From: an uncultured Planctomycetaceae bacterium
GTDB taxonomy: Bacteria; Planctomycetota; Planctomycetia; Pirellulales; JACPPG01
Assembly: GCA_945957305.1 (NCBI GenBank)
Contig: CAMFLN010000111.1
Location: 1 to 7,843, forward strand
Direction: 5' to 3'
DNA length: 7,843 nt
In this document: in pieces, positions 1-6,116 of the stretch
Layout of the letters: each line of letters opens with the position of its first letter
How positions within the stretch are numbered: position 1 is the stretch's first letter
Program-made: the position numbers and the translations under genes
The notes under the pieces: generated by a model
Seen by the model: only the letters and a program-made list of their open reading frames with translations
The model's database searches: none
Told to the model about the DNA's origin: nothing

Positions 1-1
1 G

Positions 2-556
2 TATGTGGTTGGTGGCTGGTCGATGCATGGCGATGACGGCGAAGAATGGCTCAGCAAGATGCTGGTGCTCGATCTCCAGGCGGCGCAACCTGCTTGGGAA
101 GAAATCGAGCAGCCCTTTCAACGCCGCGCCTTGATCGCGGCGGTCCATAAGGGTCGCATTTACGTGCTGGGGGGCTTCGACGAGGAAAATCACCCCCACC
201 GACGCGTCGACATTTACGATCCGGCGACCAGCAAATGGTCGACAGGTGCCGAGATTCCCGGCGCGGACCACAATGGGTTTGCGCCCGCCGCATGCACGCA
301 CGGTGAAGATTTATATGTCAGCGTTGCTGATGGCACGTTGTACCGACTCGACGAAACGCGGAACGCATGGGACGAGGTTGTCAAACTCCAGCCGCGAATC
401 GTACACCGCTTGGCGCCGTATAAATCGCAGATCTTGGTCATTGGCGGGGCTCGCGGTGGCGGGAACCTGAGTTCGATCGAAGCGGTGGACGTAAGGCCCA
501 TCGCCAATAACGCCCAGAAGGTGTCGCCGCGCCAAGCCGACCAGGGAGGTCACTAA
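2..556 (+). CDS. Kelch-repeat beta-propeller protein, C-terminal part (5' end outside window)
   Basis: The reading frame is open to the left edge, and the first codons read YVVGGW, already inside a Kelch blade, so this is the C-terminal ~184 residues of a longer protein. The GTG at position 5 is an internal valine and not a start. Four blade-like units are visible: YVVGGW followed by a tryptophan strand (PAWEEI), RIYVLGGF followed by IYDPATSKW, a degenerate blade with DLYVSVADGTLYRL and a tryptophan (NAWDEV), and a last one with ILVIGGARGGG. The GG doublet and the spaced Tyr/Trp are the Kelch signature. Kelch propellers are binding scaffolds; nothing here shows an enzyme activity. The tail after the last blade is short and polar and ends in TAA. 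The next gene starts 176 bases downstream behind its own promoter, so no operon link is evident. The fold is fairly sure; the role is unknown. Confidence 0.8.
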   Translation, partial: YVVGGWSMHGDDGEEWLSKMLVLDLQAAQPAWEEIEQPFQRRALIAAVHKGRIYVLGGFDEENHPHRRVDIYDPATSKWSTGAEIPGADHNGFAPAACTHGEDLYVSVADGTLYRLDETRNAWDEVVKLQPRIVHRLAPYKSQILVIGGARGGGNLSSIEAVDVRPIANNAQKVSPRQADQGGH

Positions 557-671
557 ACTGGGCCGGGCGTGCTGCCTGACCATAACCGAATCGTCCTTGA
601 GTCCGGGTCGCCGGAAGGTTTCCTCGGGGAGAGCCGTGGGGAGCGAACCCAAAAGGCAAATGCGACGTATA

Positions 672-700
672 TTGACATGTGGATGATTGATTGATAAAGT
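672..700 (+). promoter_or_regulatory. Candidate sigma-70-type promoter of the marR-like gene
   Basis: TTGACA (672-677, a perfect -35 consensus) is separated by 17 bases from TAAAGT (695-700, four of six matches to the -10 consensus). Transcription would begin near 707, giving a leader of about 26 bases before the ATG at 733. The promoter covers the alternative TTG start at 691, which is one reason for preferring the ATG. The -35 box lies within a sequence (TTGACATGTGGA) resembling the palindrome in front of the pirin gene, which fits autorepression. Predicted by eye only. Confidence 0.5.
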
Positions 701-732
701 ATATTTCGTTGCACCATGAAAATCAGGCCGTC

Positions 733-1209
733 ATGACCGCCCCGAAACTGCAGCACGAATTGAAGAAGCGAGGCCCGTTCGAATCGCTCGAGCAAGAGGC
801 GGCTTTGAATCTGGTTCGCACCAACGACCAGTTGCAGATCCGCTTTGTGCGGTTGTTTCGCGACTTCGGACTGACACCATCGCAATACAACGTCCTGCGT
901 ATCCTGCGCGGGGAAGGGGGGCCGCTGCCGATTCTCGAGATCGCCAATCGCACGGTGACCGTGGTGCCGGGGATCACTGGCTTGATCGATCGTTTGGAAG
1001 AGGCGGGATACGTTTCCCGGGCGCGTTGCAGCGAAGACCGGCGCGTGATCTTTGTCTCGCTGACGACGCAGGCCGAAAAATTGCTCGCAAAGATAGATGT
1101 TCCCTTGCAAGAACTGCATAAGCGCTTGCTCAGCCAGTTGTCGGCCGCCGAATTGCGGCAGTTGACGCAGCTGCTGGAGAAGATTCGTGCCAACTTGCCT
1201 GAGAAGTAG
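733..1209 (+). CDS. MarR-family winged-helix transcriptional regulator
   Basis: A 158-residue protein of normal MarR length. These dimeric repressors bind palindromic operators and let go when a small ligand or oxidant binds. Residues 20-46 form the first dimerisation helix, 47-88 the helix-turn-helix region (starting LTPSQYNVLRIL, with a recognition helix near 76-88), and 89-111 the wing. The wing carries the family hallmark DRR (102-104), followed by VSLT. Residues 113-158 form the C-terminal dimerisation helices. The frame is also open to a TTG at 691, but that codon lies in the candidate promoter. The ATG at 733 has a weak CAGG (724-727) five bases ahead. The only cysteine, C99, sits in the wing beside DRR. 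The gene is followed 141 bases later by pirin in the same direction, which makes pirin and doxX likely targets. The family call is secure; the ligand is unknown. Confidence 0.92.
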   Translation: MTAPKLQHELKKRGPFESLEQEAALNLVRTNDQLQIRFVRLFRDFGLTPSQYNVLRILRGEGGPLPILEIANRTVTVVPGITGLIDRLEEAGYVSRARCSEDRRVIFVSLTTQAEKLLAKIDVPLQELHKRLLSQLSAAELRQLTQLLEKIRANLPEK

Positions 1210-1313
1210 GGGCCTACGAAGTACCGGAGAATGAGCGGCATCGCCAAGTTCCCCTTGGGAATCAAAGTGCGTCGACGATGCGTGTGCACTCCGTTCTTTT
1301 TTTCACCAAATAC

Positions 1314-1325
1314 TTGATATGTCAA
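1314..1325. promoter_or_regulatory. Candidate operator palindrome in front of the pirin gene
   Basis: TTGATATGTCAA is an inverted repeat (TTGA...TCAA, ten of twelve positions symmetric, the other pair T/G) ending 25 bases before the pirin ATG. The sequence overlapping the -35 box of the marR-like gene (TTGACATGTGGA, 672-683) matches it at nine of twelve positions. TTGA/TCAA half-sites are the sort bound by some MarR regulators; MexR sites have GTTGA half-sites. A role as binding site for the adjacent MarR protein is inference. No convincing -35/-10 pair could be assigned for pirin itself. Confidence 0.4.
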
Positions 1326-1339
1326 CTAAATGTTCGGAG

Positions 1340-1344
1340 AGGAG
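1340..1344 (+). promoter_or_regulatory. Ribosome binding site of the pirin gene (decides the start)
   Basis: AGGAG, within GGAGAGGAG (1336-1344), lies six bases before the ATG at 1351. This favours that start over the in-frame ATG at 1330, which has no such signal and would add seven residues atypical of pirins. Confidence 0.75.
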
Positions 1345-1350
1345 AATTCC

Positions 1351-2049
1351 ATGATTACCGTACGACGGTCGCAGCAGCGCGGTCATTTCAACCATGGATG
1401 GCTCGACACGTACCATACGTTTTCGTTTGGTGATTATTTTGATCCCGCACATGTGCAGTTTCGCGACCTGCGCGTCATGAACGAGGACCGCGTGGCGCCG
1501 GGAAAGGGATTCGGCATGCATGGGCATCGCGATATGGAGATCGTCACCTATGTCCTGTCCGGCGCGCTCGAACATCGCGACAGCCTGGGCAACGGCGAAG
1601 TGCTGCGCCCCGGAGAGTTGCAACGTATGACGGCGGGCACCGGCATTCGCCACAGCGAGTTCAATCCCTCGTCGACCGAGCCGGTCCATCTCTACCAGAT
1701 TTGGATTCTGCCCGAGCAACGCGGTTTAACGCCCGAGTATGAGCAGAAGGCCATCGCTGACCTGGGACGCTCCGGCAGCTGGCGCCTTGTGGCTTCGCCG
1801 GATGCGGCCGAGGGTTCGTTGCGTATTCACCAGAACGCACGGCTCTATCTGGCAACGCTGGAGCCGGGCCAAGCGCTCACTCGCGACATCGCTGCCGACC
1901 GGTACGCCTGGCTGCAAGTGCTGCGCGGGGCCGTGGCGATCGACCAGCTCGGCTTGTCAGCCGGAGACGGTGTGGCCCTCAGCGATGAGCCGGCATTGCA
2001 GTTGTCGGCAAACGAAGCGAGCGAAGTATTGCTATTCGATCTCGCCTAG
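1351..2049 (+). CDS. Pirin family bicupin (YhhW/YhaK-like, possible quercetinase-type dioxygenase)
   Basis: A 232-residue protein, the usual length of bacterial pirins. The N-terminal cupin begins with the typical pirin start (MITVRRSQQRGHFNHGWLDT). It keeps all four iron ligands: H57 and H59 in MHGHRDME, H101 and E103 in GIRHSEFN, almost the same numbering as human pirin (H56, H58, H101, E103). The second cupin (about residues 125-232) lacks these ligands, as is usual. YhhW and human pirin show quercetin 2,3-dioxygenase activity in vitro; whether this one uses flavonols or another aromatic is not visible. It is cytoplasmic, with no signal peptide. It lies between a MarR regulator and a DoxX gene in the same direction, suggesting control by the regulator through the palindrome at 1314-1325. 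The start at 1351 is set by a strong AGGAG; the longer form from 1330 is less likely. The family call is secure; the substrate is unknown. Confidence 0.93.
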   Translation: MITVRRSQQRGHFNHGWLDTYHTFSFGDYFDPAHVQFRDLRVMNEDRVAPGKGFGMHGHRDMEIVTYVLSGALEHRDSLGNGEVLRPGELQRMTAGTGIRHSEFNPSSTEPVHLYQIWILPEQRGLTPEYEQKAIADLGRSGSWRLVASPDAAEGSLRIHQNARLYLATLEPGQALTRDIAADRYAWLQVLRGAVAIDQLGLSAGDGVALSDEPALQLSANEASEVLLFDLA

Positions 2050-2165
2050 CCGGCGCATGACGCGGTCCGCTTGCCTTTCGTTGCTTCAAAACGCGAGATA
2101 GCGGCCGCGCCGTGCAACGCGTGTGAATTCACCAGACTCTTTCTTCGCAAGAATCGAGGTCCCTT

Positions 2166-2597
2166 ATGTCGAACCCCTTTATTCCTGTTCTGAGCATTGC
2201 CGGCCGCGTGTTGCTCTGCGTCATCTTTGTCTTGAGTGCTGCCGGAGAGAAAATTCCCAATTTCCAGAAGACGGCCGACGTAATGGCATCGGTCGGCATG
2301 CCAGCCCCCCGCTTACTGCTTGTCGGCGCCATCGTCTTTCTGCTCGCCGGAGGAGCTTCAGTAATCCTAGGTTTTCGAGCCCGGATCGGGGCCGCATTGC
2401 TGTTGGTCTTCTTGGTGATGGCGACCTATTACTTTCATGCCTTTTGGAAGCTCGCGGGGGCTGACCAACAAGCGCAAATGATTGCCTTTATGAAGAACCT
2501 GTCGATGAGCGGCGCCATGCTGTTCATCATGGCTAACGGTTCGGGCGCCGGCAGCCTGGACACGTTCTTGGCAAGCCGACGAGTCAATAACCCGTAA
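2166..2597 (+). CDS. DoxX family integral membrane protein
   Basis: A 143-residue hydrophobic protein with four predicted membrane helices at about residues 7-26, 50-68, 73-91 and 106-124, the size and topology of the DoxX family. Family-like stretches are the first helix ending in a small-residue patch with EK (SAAGEKIPNF), the long third helix ending YYFHAFW, and the C-terminal MKNLSMSGAMLF followed by GSGAGSLD. GAGG (2155-2158) precedes the ATG by seven bases. DoxX proteins are poorly understood: some act with quinol oxidases, and the Bacillus CatD member works with a dioxygenase in catechol and quinone stress. Here the gene lies 116 bases after pirin in the same direction, with no clear terminator between them. 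It may be cotranscribed, or may have a promoter in that gap that I could not identify. The family is well supported; the substrate is unknown. Confidence 0.88.
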   Translation: MSNPFIPVLSIAGRVLLCVIFVLSAAGEKIPNFQKTADVMASVGMPAPRLLLVGAIVFLLAGGASVILGFRARIGAALLLVFLVMATYYFHAFWKLAGADQQAQMIAFMKNLSMSGAMLFIMANGSGAGSLDTFLASRRVNNP

Positions 2598-2611
2598 GCG
2601 CAGGCAGATTC

Positions 2612-2643
2612 TCTCATCCTGGAAGGGACAAGCCAGGGTGAGG
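2612..2643. terminator. Hairpin between convergent doxX and cytochrome genes, possible terminator
   Basis: Bases 2612-2622 pair with 2633-2643 in an 11-base-pair stem (two G-T pairs) around a 10-base loop, just after the doxX stop and before the 3' end of the opposing cytochrome gene. No T run follows on either strand, so it is not a classical intrinsic terminator. Its placement between convergent genes is the main reason to list it. Confidence 0.35.
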
Positions 2644-2729
2644 TGTTACTGCTCAAGAGCCGCTGATTGTCCACCGGCCGAAGGCGCTGGCGGCGCAGAC
2701 AACCTGCACCGCCCTCTGCCCCCGGCCGA

Positions 2730-4295
2730 CTATTTATTGAGCTCCACGAGGAATCGCACCAGGTCGAGAAATTCTTCGCGCCGCAACAGGCTGACAACAT
2801 TCGACGGCATGAGGGTTCCACCCTCGATGCGGTCGACGATGTCATTCTTCGCGACGCTGGTGTCGCCGCGGTAGGGATCGCGCAGAATGATTTCACCGGG
2901 ATCTTCCACCACCACAACGCCCATCACAACCAGGCCGCTCGCGGTCTGCACGGTGACCATGCGATACTCGTTGCGAACTTCCTTCGCCGGAAGCAAGATC
3001 GATTCCACAATGTGTTCAGGCGTGGCGCGCTTGCCCAGGGTGGACAGGTCCGGCCCGACGCTCGCTCCTTTGCCGCGAACGGCGTGGCACTTGATGCAAT
3101 TCAATTCTGGCCGGGAAAAAACGGCCTCGCCTCGCGCCGCATCGCCTTGCGACATCGCGTCGGACGACCATACTGCCAAATCAGCCGACGTGAGTTCATT
3201 CACAAAGCCGACTGCACCCGGGGCGAACGTCGCCAGGTCGACGGCCGGCATCGACTCGATCCATTCCCGCAGCAGAGCGACCCCTTGCTCGTCGACTTGT
3301 GTCCTGCCAAATTCCGGCATCATGACACCGGGCTCGGTCGACTCGATGCGCCGCAAGAGAATCGACGCCCTGGGGTGACCCGGCAAAATGTCGAATTGCA
3401 GGCCTGCTGACCCACGCCCCGCGGCAACCGGACTTTTCAAGACACCGATTGTGGTGGCTTCTCCGACGGTCGATGTGAGAAAGAGGCCCGAATTGCGCGC
3501 CGTGCCCTGGGGGTTGTGGCAATGCGCGCAATTGGTATCCAGCCAGGCGCGAGCCCGTTCGTTCAGATTCCCTGTCGATGGATCGCTCCAGCATGGCATG
3601 CGAGGAATCTGGTCTGCGGCAGGAACTCCGCTTACATACCCTGACCGCTGCCAGGCGACTAGCTGGTCGTTGGCATCTGCCCCCGCCGAAACTGGGCGAT
3701 TCAACTGGCGTGCGGTGACTCCGATGGGCGTCACGCTGGGGCCGATACGATGGCAGCGTTTGCAATCGTTGAAATTGGGCACGACGTGGCTTTGTTCGCG
3801 CAGCGCACCGTCACTGCCGCGGCGCTGAACGGGGACCCGCGCCCCCACTAGTTCGAGGCGTGCCTCGGTCTGCTCGGAATTCCACAGATAAGGGAGCGCG
3901 ATCCATTTGTCTTCGCGCCGCAGCAAAACACGGGTTTCGACGTGCAGGGGTTTCCCCTCGCCGGCCCCATCAGGATAAGTCAATGTCTGGGCCAGGATCG
4001 TGCCAACCGGAAATTCCAGCACCCCTTCCGAGCGATACTCCGCCTTTTGCCCCGCAGGCAGCCGCAGAGCAAAGTTGCTCTGGGCATAATCAACGAATGA
4101 CGTTGAGTTGAGAGTATAGGGCACAACACCTTTCGCAGGCATCAGCTCGGAGAGCTTGCCGTCGAAGAGTTGCAGCTGCGCCAGGGATTCCGGTAATTCG
4201 TCCGATGACGGAAGCGGTGCTGTTCGCGCGCAACCCAGAACTGAGCTAACGCAGGAAATCGTCGCGACGGCAATGAACAAGCGCTTTCGACGCAC
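2730..4295 (-). CDS. Three-CxxCH c-type cytochrome lipoprotein: HNE_0200/SO2930-type diheme region fused to planctomycete heme-binding domain
   Basis: A 521-residue protein from the chosen GTG start at 4295. Residues 1-22 form a lipoprotein signal (MRRKR, hydrophobic stretch, lipobox VLGC with Cys22), so it is probably lipid-anchored outside the cytoplasmic membrane. Residues ~35-350 resemble the HNE_0200/SO2930 diheme family: [23 protein letters not shown] (C178-H182), [26 protein letters not shown] (C256-H260), [10 protein letters not shown] and VMMPEFGR, whose methionines (325/326) may ligate heme iron. Residues ~383-521 match the Planctomycetes/Verrucomicrobia heme-binding domain (TIGR02603 type): CIKCH (400-404), [25 protein letters not shown] and LMPS (M496, likely distal ligand). 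It is thus predicted to carry three hemes and to shuttle electrons; the redox partner is unknown. The frame is open to a GTG at 4427 (565 residues), but that extension would bury the signal peptide. No Shine-Dalgarno is clear for either start. A tRNA gene lies upstream. Confidence 0.87.
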   Translation of the reverse strand: MRRKRLFIAVATISCVSSVLGCARTAPLPSSDELPESLAQLQLFDGKLSELMPAKGVVPYTLNSTSFVDYAQSNFALRLPAGQKAEYRSEGVLEFPVGTILAQTLTYPDGAGEGKPLHVETRVLLRREDKWIALPYLWNSEQTEARLELVGARVPVQRRGSDGALREQSHVVPNFNDCKRCHRIGPSVTPIGVTARQLNRPVSAGADANDQLVAWQRSGYVSGVPAADQIPRMPCWSDPSTGNLNERARAWLDTNCAHCHNPQGTARNSGLFLTSTVGEATTIGVLKSPVAAGRGSAGLQFDILPGHPRASILLRRIESTEPGVMMPEFGRTQVDEQGVALLREWIESMPAVDLATFAPGAVGFVNELTSADLAVWSSDAMSQGDAARGEAVFSRPELNCIKCHAVRGKGASVGPDLSTLGKRATPEHIVESILLPAKEVRNEYRMVTVQTASGLVVMGVVVVEDPGEIILRDPYRGDTSVAKNDIVDRIEGGTLMPSNVVSLLRREEFLDLVRFLVELNK

Positions 4296-4459
4296 AGTTC
4301 GAGTTGCAGTTTGCCGAATGAAGTCTCGAAGTGCCCCGTTGCTTTGCGGCTGGCGGCCAGGGACCGGGGCGACGAGTGGGCAAGAACCAACGCGCTCAGT
4401 AACAGGGCTGGCGAGAAATCGTGGCACAGCACTTGATTCCAGAAGAGGGAATAAAAGAG

Positions 4460-4533
4460 TATCCCCGAGAGGGCTCGAACCTCTAACCTTCGGCTCCGGA
4501 GGCCGACGCTCTATCCAATTGAGCTACGGGGAC
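4460..4533 (-). tRNA. tRNA-Arg, anticodon CCG
   Basis: A full cloverleaf folds from the minus strand. The acceptor stem is GTCCCCG with CGGGGAT (one G-T pair at the end), the D arm GCTC/GAGC with GG in the loop, and the anticodon stem TCGGC/GCCGA enclosing the loop CTCCGGA. The T arm is AGAGG/CCTCT with loop TTCGAGC, and the discriminator base is A. The anticodon CCG reads the codon CGG (arginine). The CCA end is not encoded, since CTC follows the discriminator. Total length is 74 bases with a short variable loop, as expected for tRNA-Arg. A candidate promoter lies about 60 bases upstream. No integrated element or repeat of the tRNA 3' end was seen nearby. Confidence 0.97.
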
Positions 4534-4599
4534 ACGGCAGATGCGCGAGCATCGCTGGCAGGCCGATAGCCGCGACGCCGCTGCGAATTGCAAGCCACT

Positions 4600-4628
4600 A
4601 TTCTAAGACTGGCGAAGCAGACGTGCAA
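4600..4628 (-). promoter_or_regulatory. Candidate promoter of tRNA-Arg
   Basis: Reading the minus strand, TTGCAC (4628-4623) and TAGAAT (4605-4600, five of six matches to the -10 consensus) are separated by exactly 17 bases. Transcription would start about 60 bases before the mature tRNA 5' end at 4533. The leader contains a small GATGC/GCATC hairpin next to the tRNA. The -35 box matches only at its first three bases, so this is a moderate prediction. Confidence 0.45.
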
Positions 4629-4984
4629 CGCGCCAGTGGTCAATGTGACGATCGTTGCAAATGCTAATATCCAGGGCGCGGGGCAAGGGCCGCTGGATAC
4701 GGCGCCGCGCGAGGCGCCCTCTGCCGGCCTTCGCAGAAGAATGGCCAACTCACCGGCTGCTTTGGAATTTCGAGCGTGATCGTGGGCGGGCCTTTGTTCT
4801 CGTTGTCCGCCACTTCGCCTCGACGCCTCGACGCTTGGTGATCGACTTTCTCGCATGCTCCTGCTATGCGGCAATACGGTACGACGTTGCGCGATTATTC
4901 AGACGCGTCACGCCGACAGTCGATCGACTCATCCTTCGAGAGCTAAACCCGCCTGTCGAGCAATCGCAGCGCCTCGCGCCAGGG

Positions 4985-5101
4985 CCAGAATCCAGCTGCC
5001 GCGGCGCGGACGATTCGGACTTGAGAAGAAGCAACGTCTGGAGAAGCGAGGCCATGCGAAAGCGAGTCTGTCGCCCTGAGTCCTCGTCCCGCGGCGCCGA
5101 C
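4985..5101. repeat. Imperfect direct repeat pair, 27 bases each, 90 bases apart
   Basis: Bases 4985-5011 and 5075-5101 agree at 20 of 27 positions, most strongly in the core CCGCGGCGC followed by GAC (offset 90). The copies lie in the gene-poor stretch. The second copy runs straight into a run of T, but no pairing left arm was found, so it does not form a terminator. Possibly chance in G+C-rich DNA. Confidence 0.3.
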
Positions 5102-5477
5102 TTTTTTGCCAAGCACTCAGAAAAAGGCGGAAAAAAACCTGGCCCGTACCCATGAGTCAACTAACGAGAATTAATGACTTACGTACAACGCGTCTGCTCT
5201 CAAGTCCCCACTATGACTGGGGCTGCGCGCCTGGCGAGCCATTCACAGAGCGGCAGGAAAAGTTTTACCGTCTGGTGATATTGGGTGGTTGGCGCGCGTG
5301 GCTCGATCGTTAAGCTCTACGGTCACTAGTGGTTTTGATGGAGTATGCCGGCAAACGCCCTTTACGGGGTGAATTGAACTTGTCGGGACAGCGCCGTGCG
5401 TGTGCGCGGTTGCTGCAAGGATGCCAGCCATATGGCGAGCATTGCCACGCAGGGCGTGGTGGTTTGGGTGTTCGCTC

Positions 5478-5512
5478 TCGAAACGGGTTGGCTTTCGAAC
5501 TGGGTTGACTTT
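5478..5512. repeat. Inverted repeat overlapping a tandem direct repeat upstream of the CAP gene
   Basis: TCGAAA (5478-5483) and TTTCGA (5493-5498) form a perfect 6-base inverted repeat with a 9-base gap. Overlapping it, GGGTTGGCTTT (5485-5495) recurs as GGGTTGACTTT (5502-5512), one mismatch, offset 17 bases. The cluster ends 88 bases before the CAP-domain start codon. It could be a regulator site, but no regulator is identified and no clear -10 box follows. Confidence 0.3.
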
Positions 5513-5586
5513 GTCGTTGGTTCGCCGCCCGGGTGGGATGCCCGCGCTGGTGAACCCTCGCACGGCAGAGCTTCCGCAACTTTGAC

Positions 5587-5594
5587 AGGGAGGA
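5587..5594 (+). promoter_or_regulatory. Ribosome binding site of the CAP-domain gene
   Basis: AGGGAGGA lies six bases before the ATG at 5601 and three before an in-frame TTG at 5598. An in-frame TGA at 5583-5585 excludes any start further upstream, so the protein must begin here. The spacing favours the ATG. Confidence 0.8.
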
Positions 5595-5600
5595 CCCTTG

Positions 5601-6017
5601 ATGTACAGCGAACTGTTTCTGCTCGCGCTTCTGTGGCACCATGCGCCGACTGATGAATTGCTGACAAAGCCCGGCGTGGTATTGATGAATCCCGTGGAAG
5701 AACGCATCGTCGAAAAGACGAACGCCGAACGGCGCCGCCACGGCCTGCCCCCTTTGCAGGTCGACGGCCACCTGGTTCGATCGGCACGCCGTCACACCGC
5801 GTGGATGACACGAGCGCGGTCATTGCAGCACACCAACGCCGCCGTGGGCGAAAACATCGCCATGGGGCAACAGTCGAGCACCGAAGCGGTGCGCTCGTGG
5901 ATGAACTCCTCGGGACATCGGGCGAACATCTTGAGCCCGTCGTATCGCAAGATTGGCGTAGCGGCCTACACCGCCGCCGATGGCACCGTCTACTGGTGCC
6001 AACAGTTCCTGCGTTAG
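5601..6017 (+). CDS. CAP (SCP/PR-1-like) domain protein
   Basis: A 138-residue protein that is almost entirely one CAP domain (about residues 33-137). Visible family marks are NAERRRHGLPPLQVD (41-55) and the helix with SARRHTAWM (H65). The GENIAMG motif (E84), EAVRSWMNSSGHRANIL (E95, H106) and the final DGTVYWCQQF follow. H65, E84, E95 and H106 are the usual CAP cavity residues. Bacterial CAP proteins are normally secreted and their activity is mostly unknown. The N-terminus (MYSELFLLALLW) is hydrophobic but short and has no positive charge, so it is a weak signal peptide at best; cleavage near A15 is possible. The start is fixed by AGGGAGGA and an upstream in-frame stop. The gene stands alone, with gene-poor DNA before it and a strong terminator after it. 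The domain is secure; export and function are uncertain. Confidence 0.9.
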   Translation: MYSELFLLALLWHHAPTDELLTKPGVVLMNPVEERIVEKTNAERRRHGLPPLQVDGHLVRSARRHTAWMTRARSLQHTNAAVGENIAMGQQSSTEAVRSWMNSSGHRANILSPSYRKIGVAAYTAADGTVYWCQQFLR

Positions 6018-6042
6018 CAGCTACGAGCAATTGCACTATTAA

Positions 6043-6086
6043 AAAAGCGGCTGCGTGGCCTCGTACTGAGCCATGCAGCCGCTTTT
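6043..6086. terminator. Strong bidirectional intrinsic terminator between CAP gene and TadG-like gene
   Basis: Bases 6043-6059 pair with 6070-6086 in a 17-base-pair stem (one G-T pair) around a 10-base loop. The core is GCGGCTGC/GCAGCCGC, flanked by A on the left and TTTT on the right. Both strands therefore read a G+C-rich hairpin followed by a T run. It lies 25 bases after the CAP stop and 30 bases beyond the end of the converging minus-strand gene, so it can end both transcripts. Confidence 0.9.
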
Positions 6087-6116
6087 GTATTTGCTCGCGA
6101 ATAGCCGGTGCTTGGG

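Larger units (their letters stand above)
4534..5600. other. Gene-poor stretch of about 1.07 kb
   Basis: No reading frame here looks like a real protein. The longest, 4655-5155 (+), is arginine- and serine-rich, has no recognisable domain or ribosome binding site, and overlaps equally poor frames on the other strand. What can be seen is the tRNA promoter at the left end, a 27-base imperfect direct repeat (4985-5011 and 5075-5101) and T and A runs at 5102-5137. There is also a CCCCA/TGGGG hairpin (5206-5222), a perfect 10-base palindrome (5427-5436), a CCACGC/GCGTGG hairpin (5445-5459) and a repeat cluster at 5478-5512. It could hold an untranslated RNA, decayed coding sequence or plain spacer. 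The sequence does not decide. Confidence 0.5.

Noticed and set aside
1248..1261. TTCCC/GGGAA hairpin after the marR-like gene
   Set aside because: Five base pairs with a 3-base loop and no T run is too weak to call a terminator.
2667..3410. 247-residue plus-strand frame opposite the cytochrome gene
   Set aside because: It is the antisense of a strongly recognisable protein, has no domain of its own, and owes its length to the codon bias of the gene on the other strand.
4142..4432. Minus-strand frame beginning with a signal-peptide-like hydrophobic stretch, overlapping the cytochrome start
   Set aside because: It starts with GTG without a clear ribosome binding site, and after ~25 residues it runs in the wrong frame through the real lipoprotein signal and mature cytochrome. 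A frameshift joining the two is not needed, because the cytochrome has its own complete lipoprotein signal.
5069..5107. G+C-rich sequence followed by six T, suggesting a terminator
   Set aside because: No left arm complementary to GGCGCCGAC is present, so no stem forms ahead of the T run.
4655..5155. 166-residue plus-strand frame in the gene-poor stretch
   Set aside because: It is Arg-rich with no domain, has no ribosome binding site, competes with frames of similar quality on the other strand and spans low-complexity A and T runs.
5156..5164. GTCAACTAA, identical to bases 1321-1329 at the pirin operator
   Set aside because: It lacks the TTGA left half-site, has no gene in a suitable position, and a nine-base match is plausible by chance.
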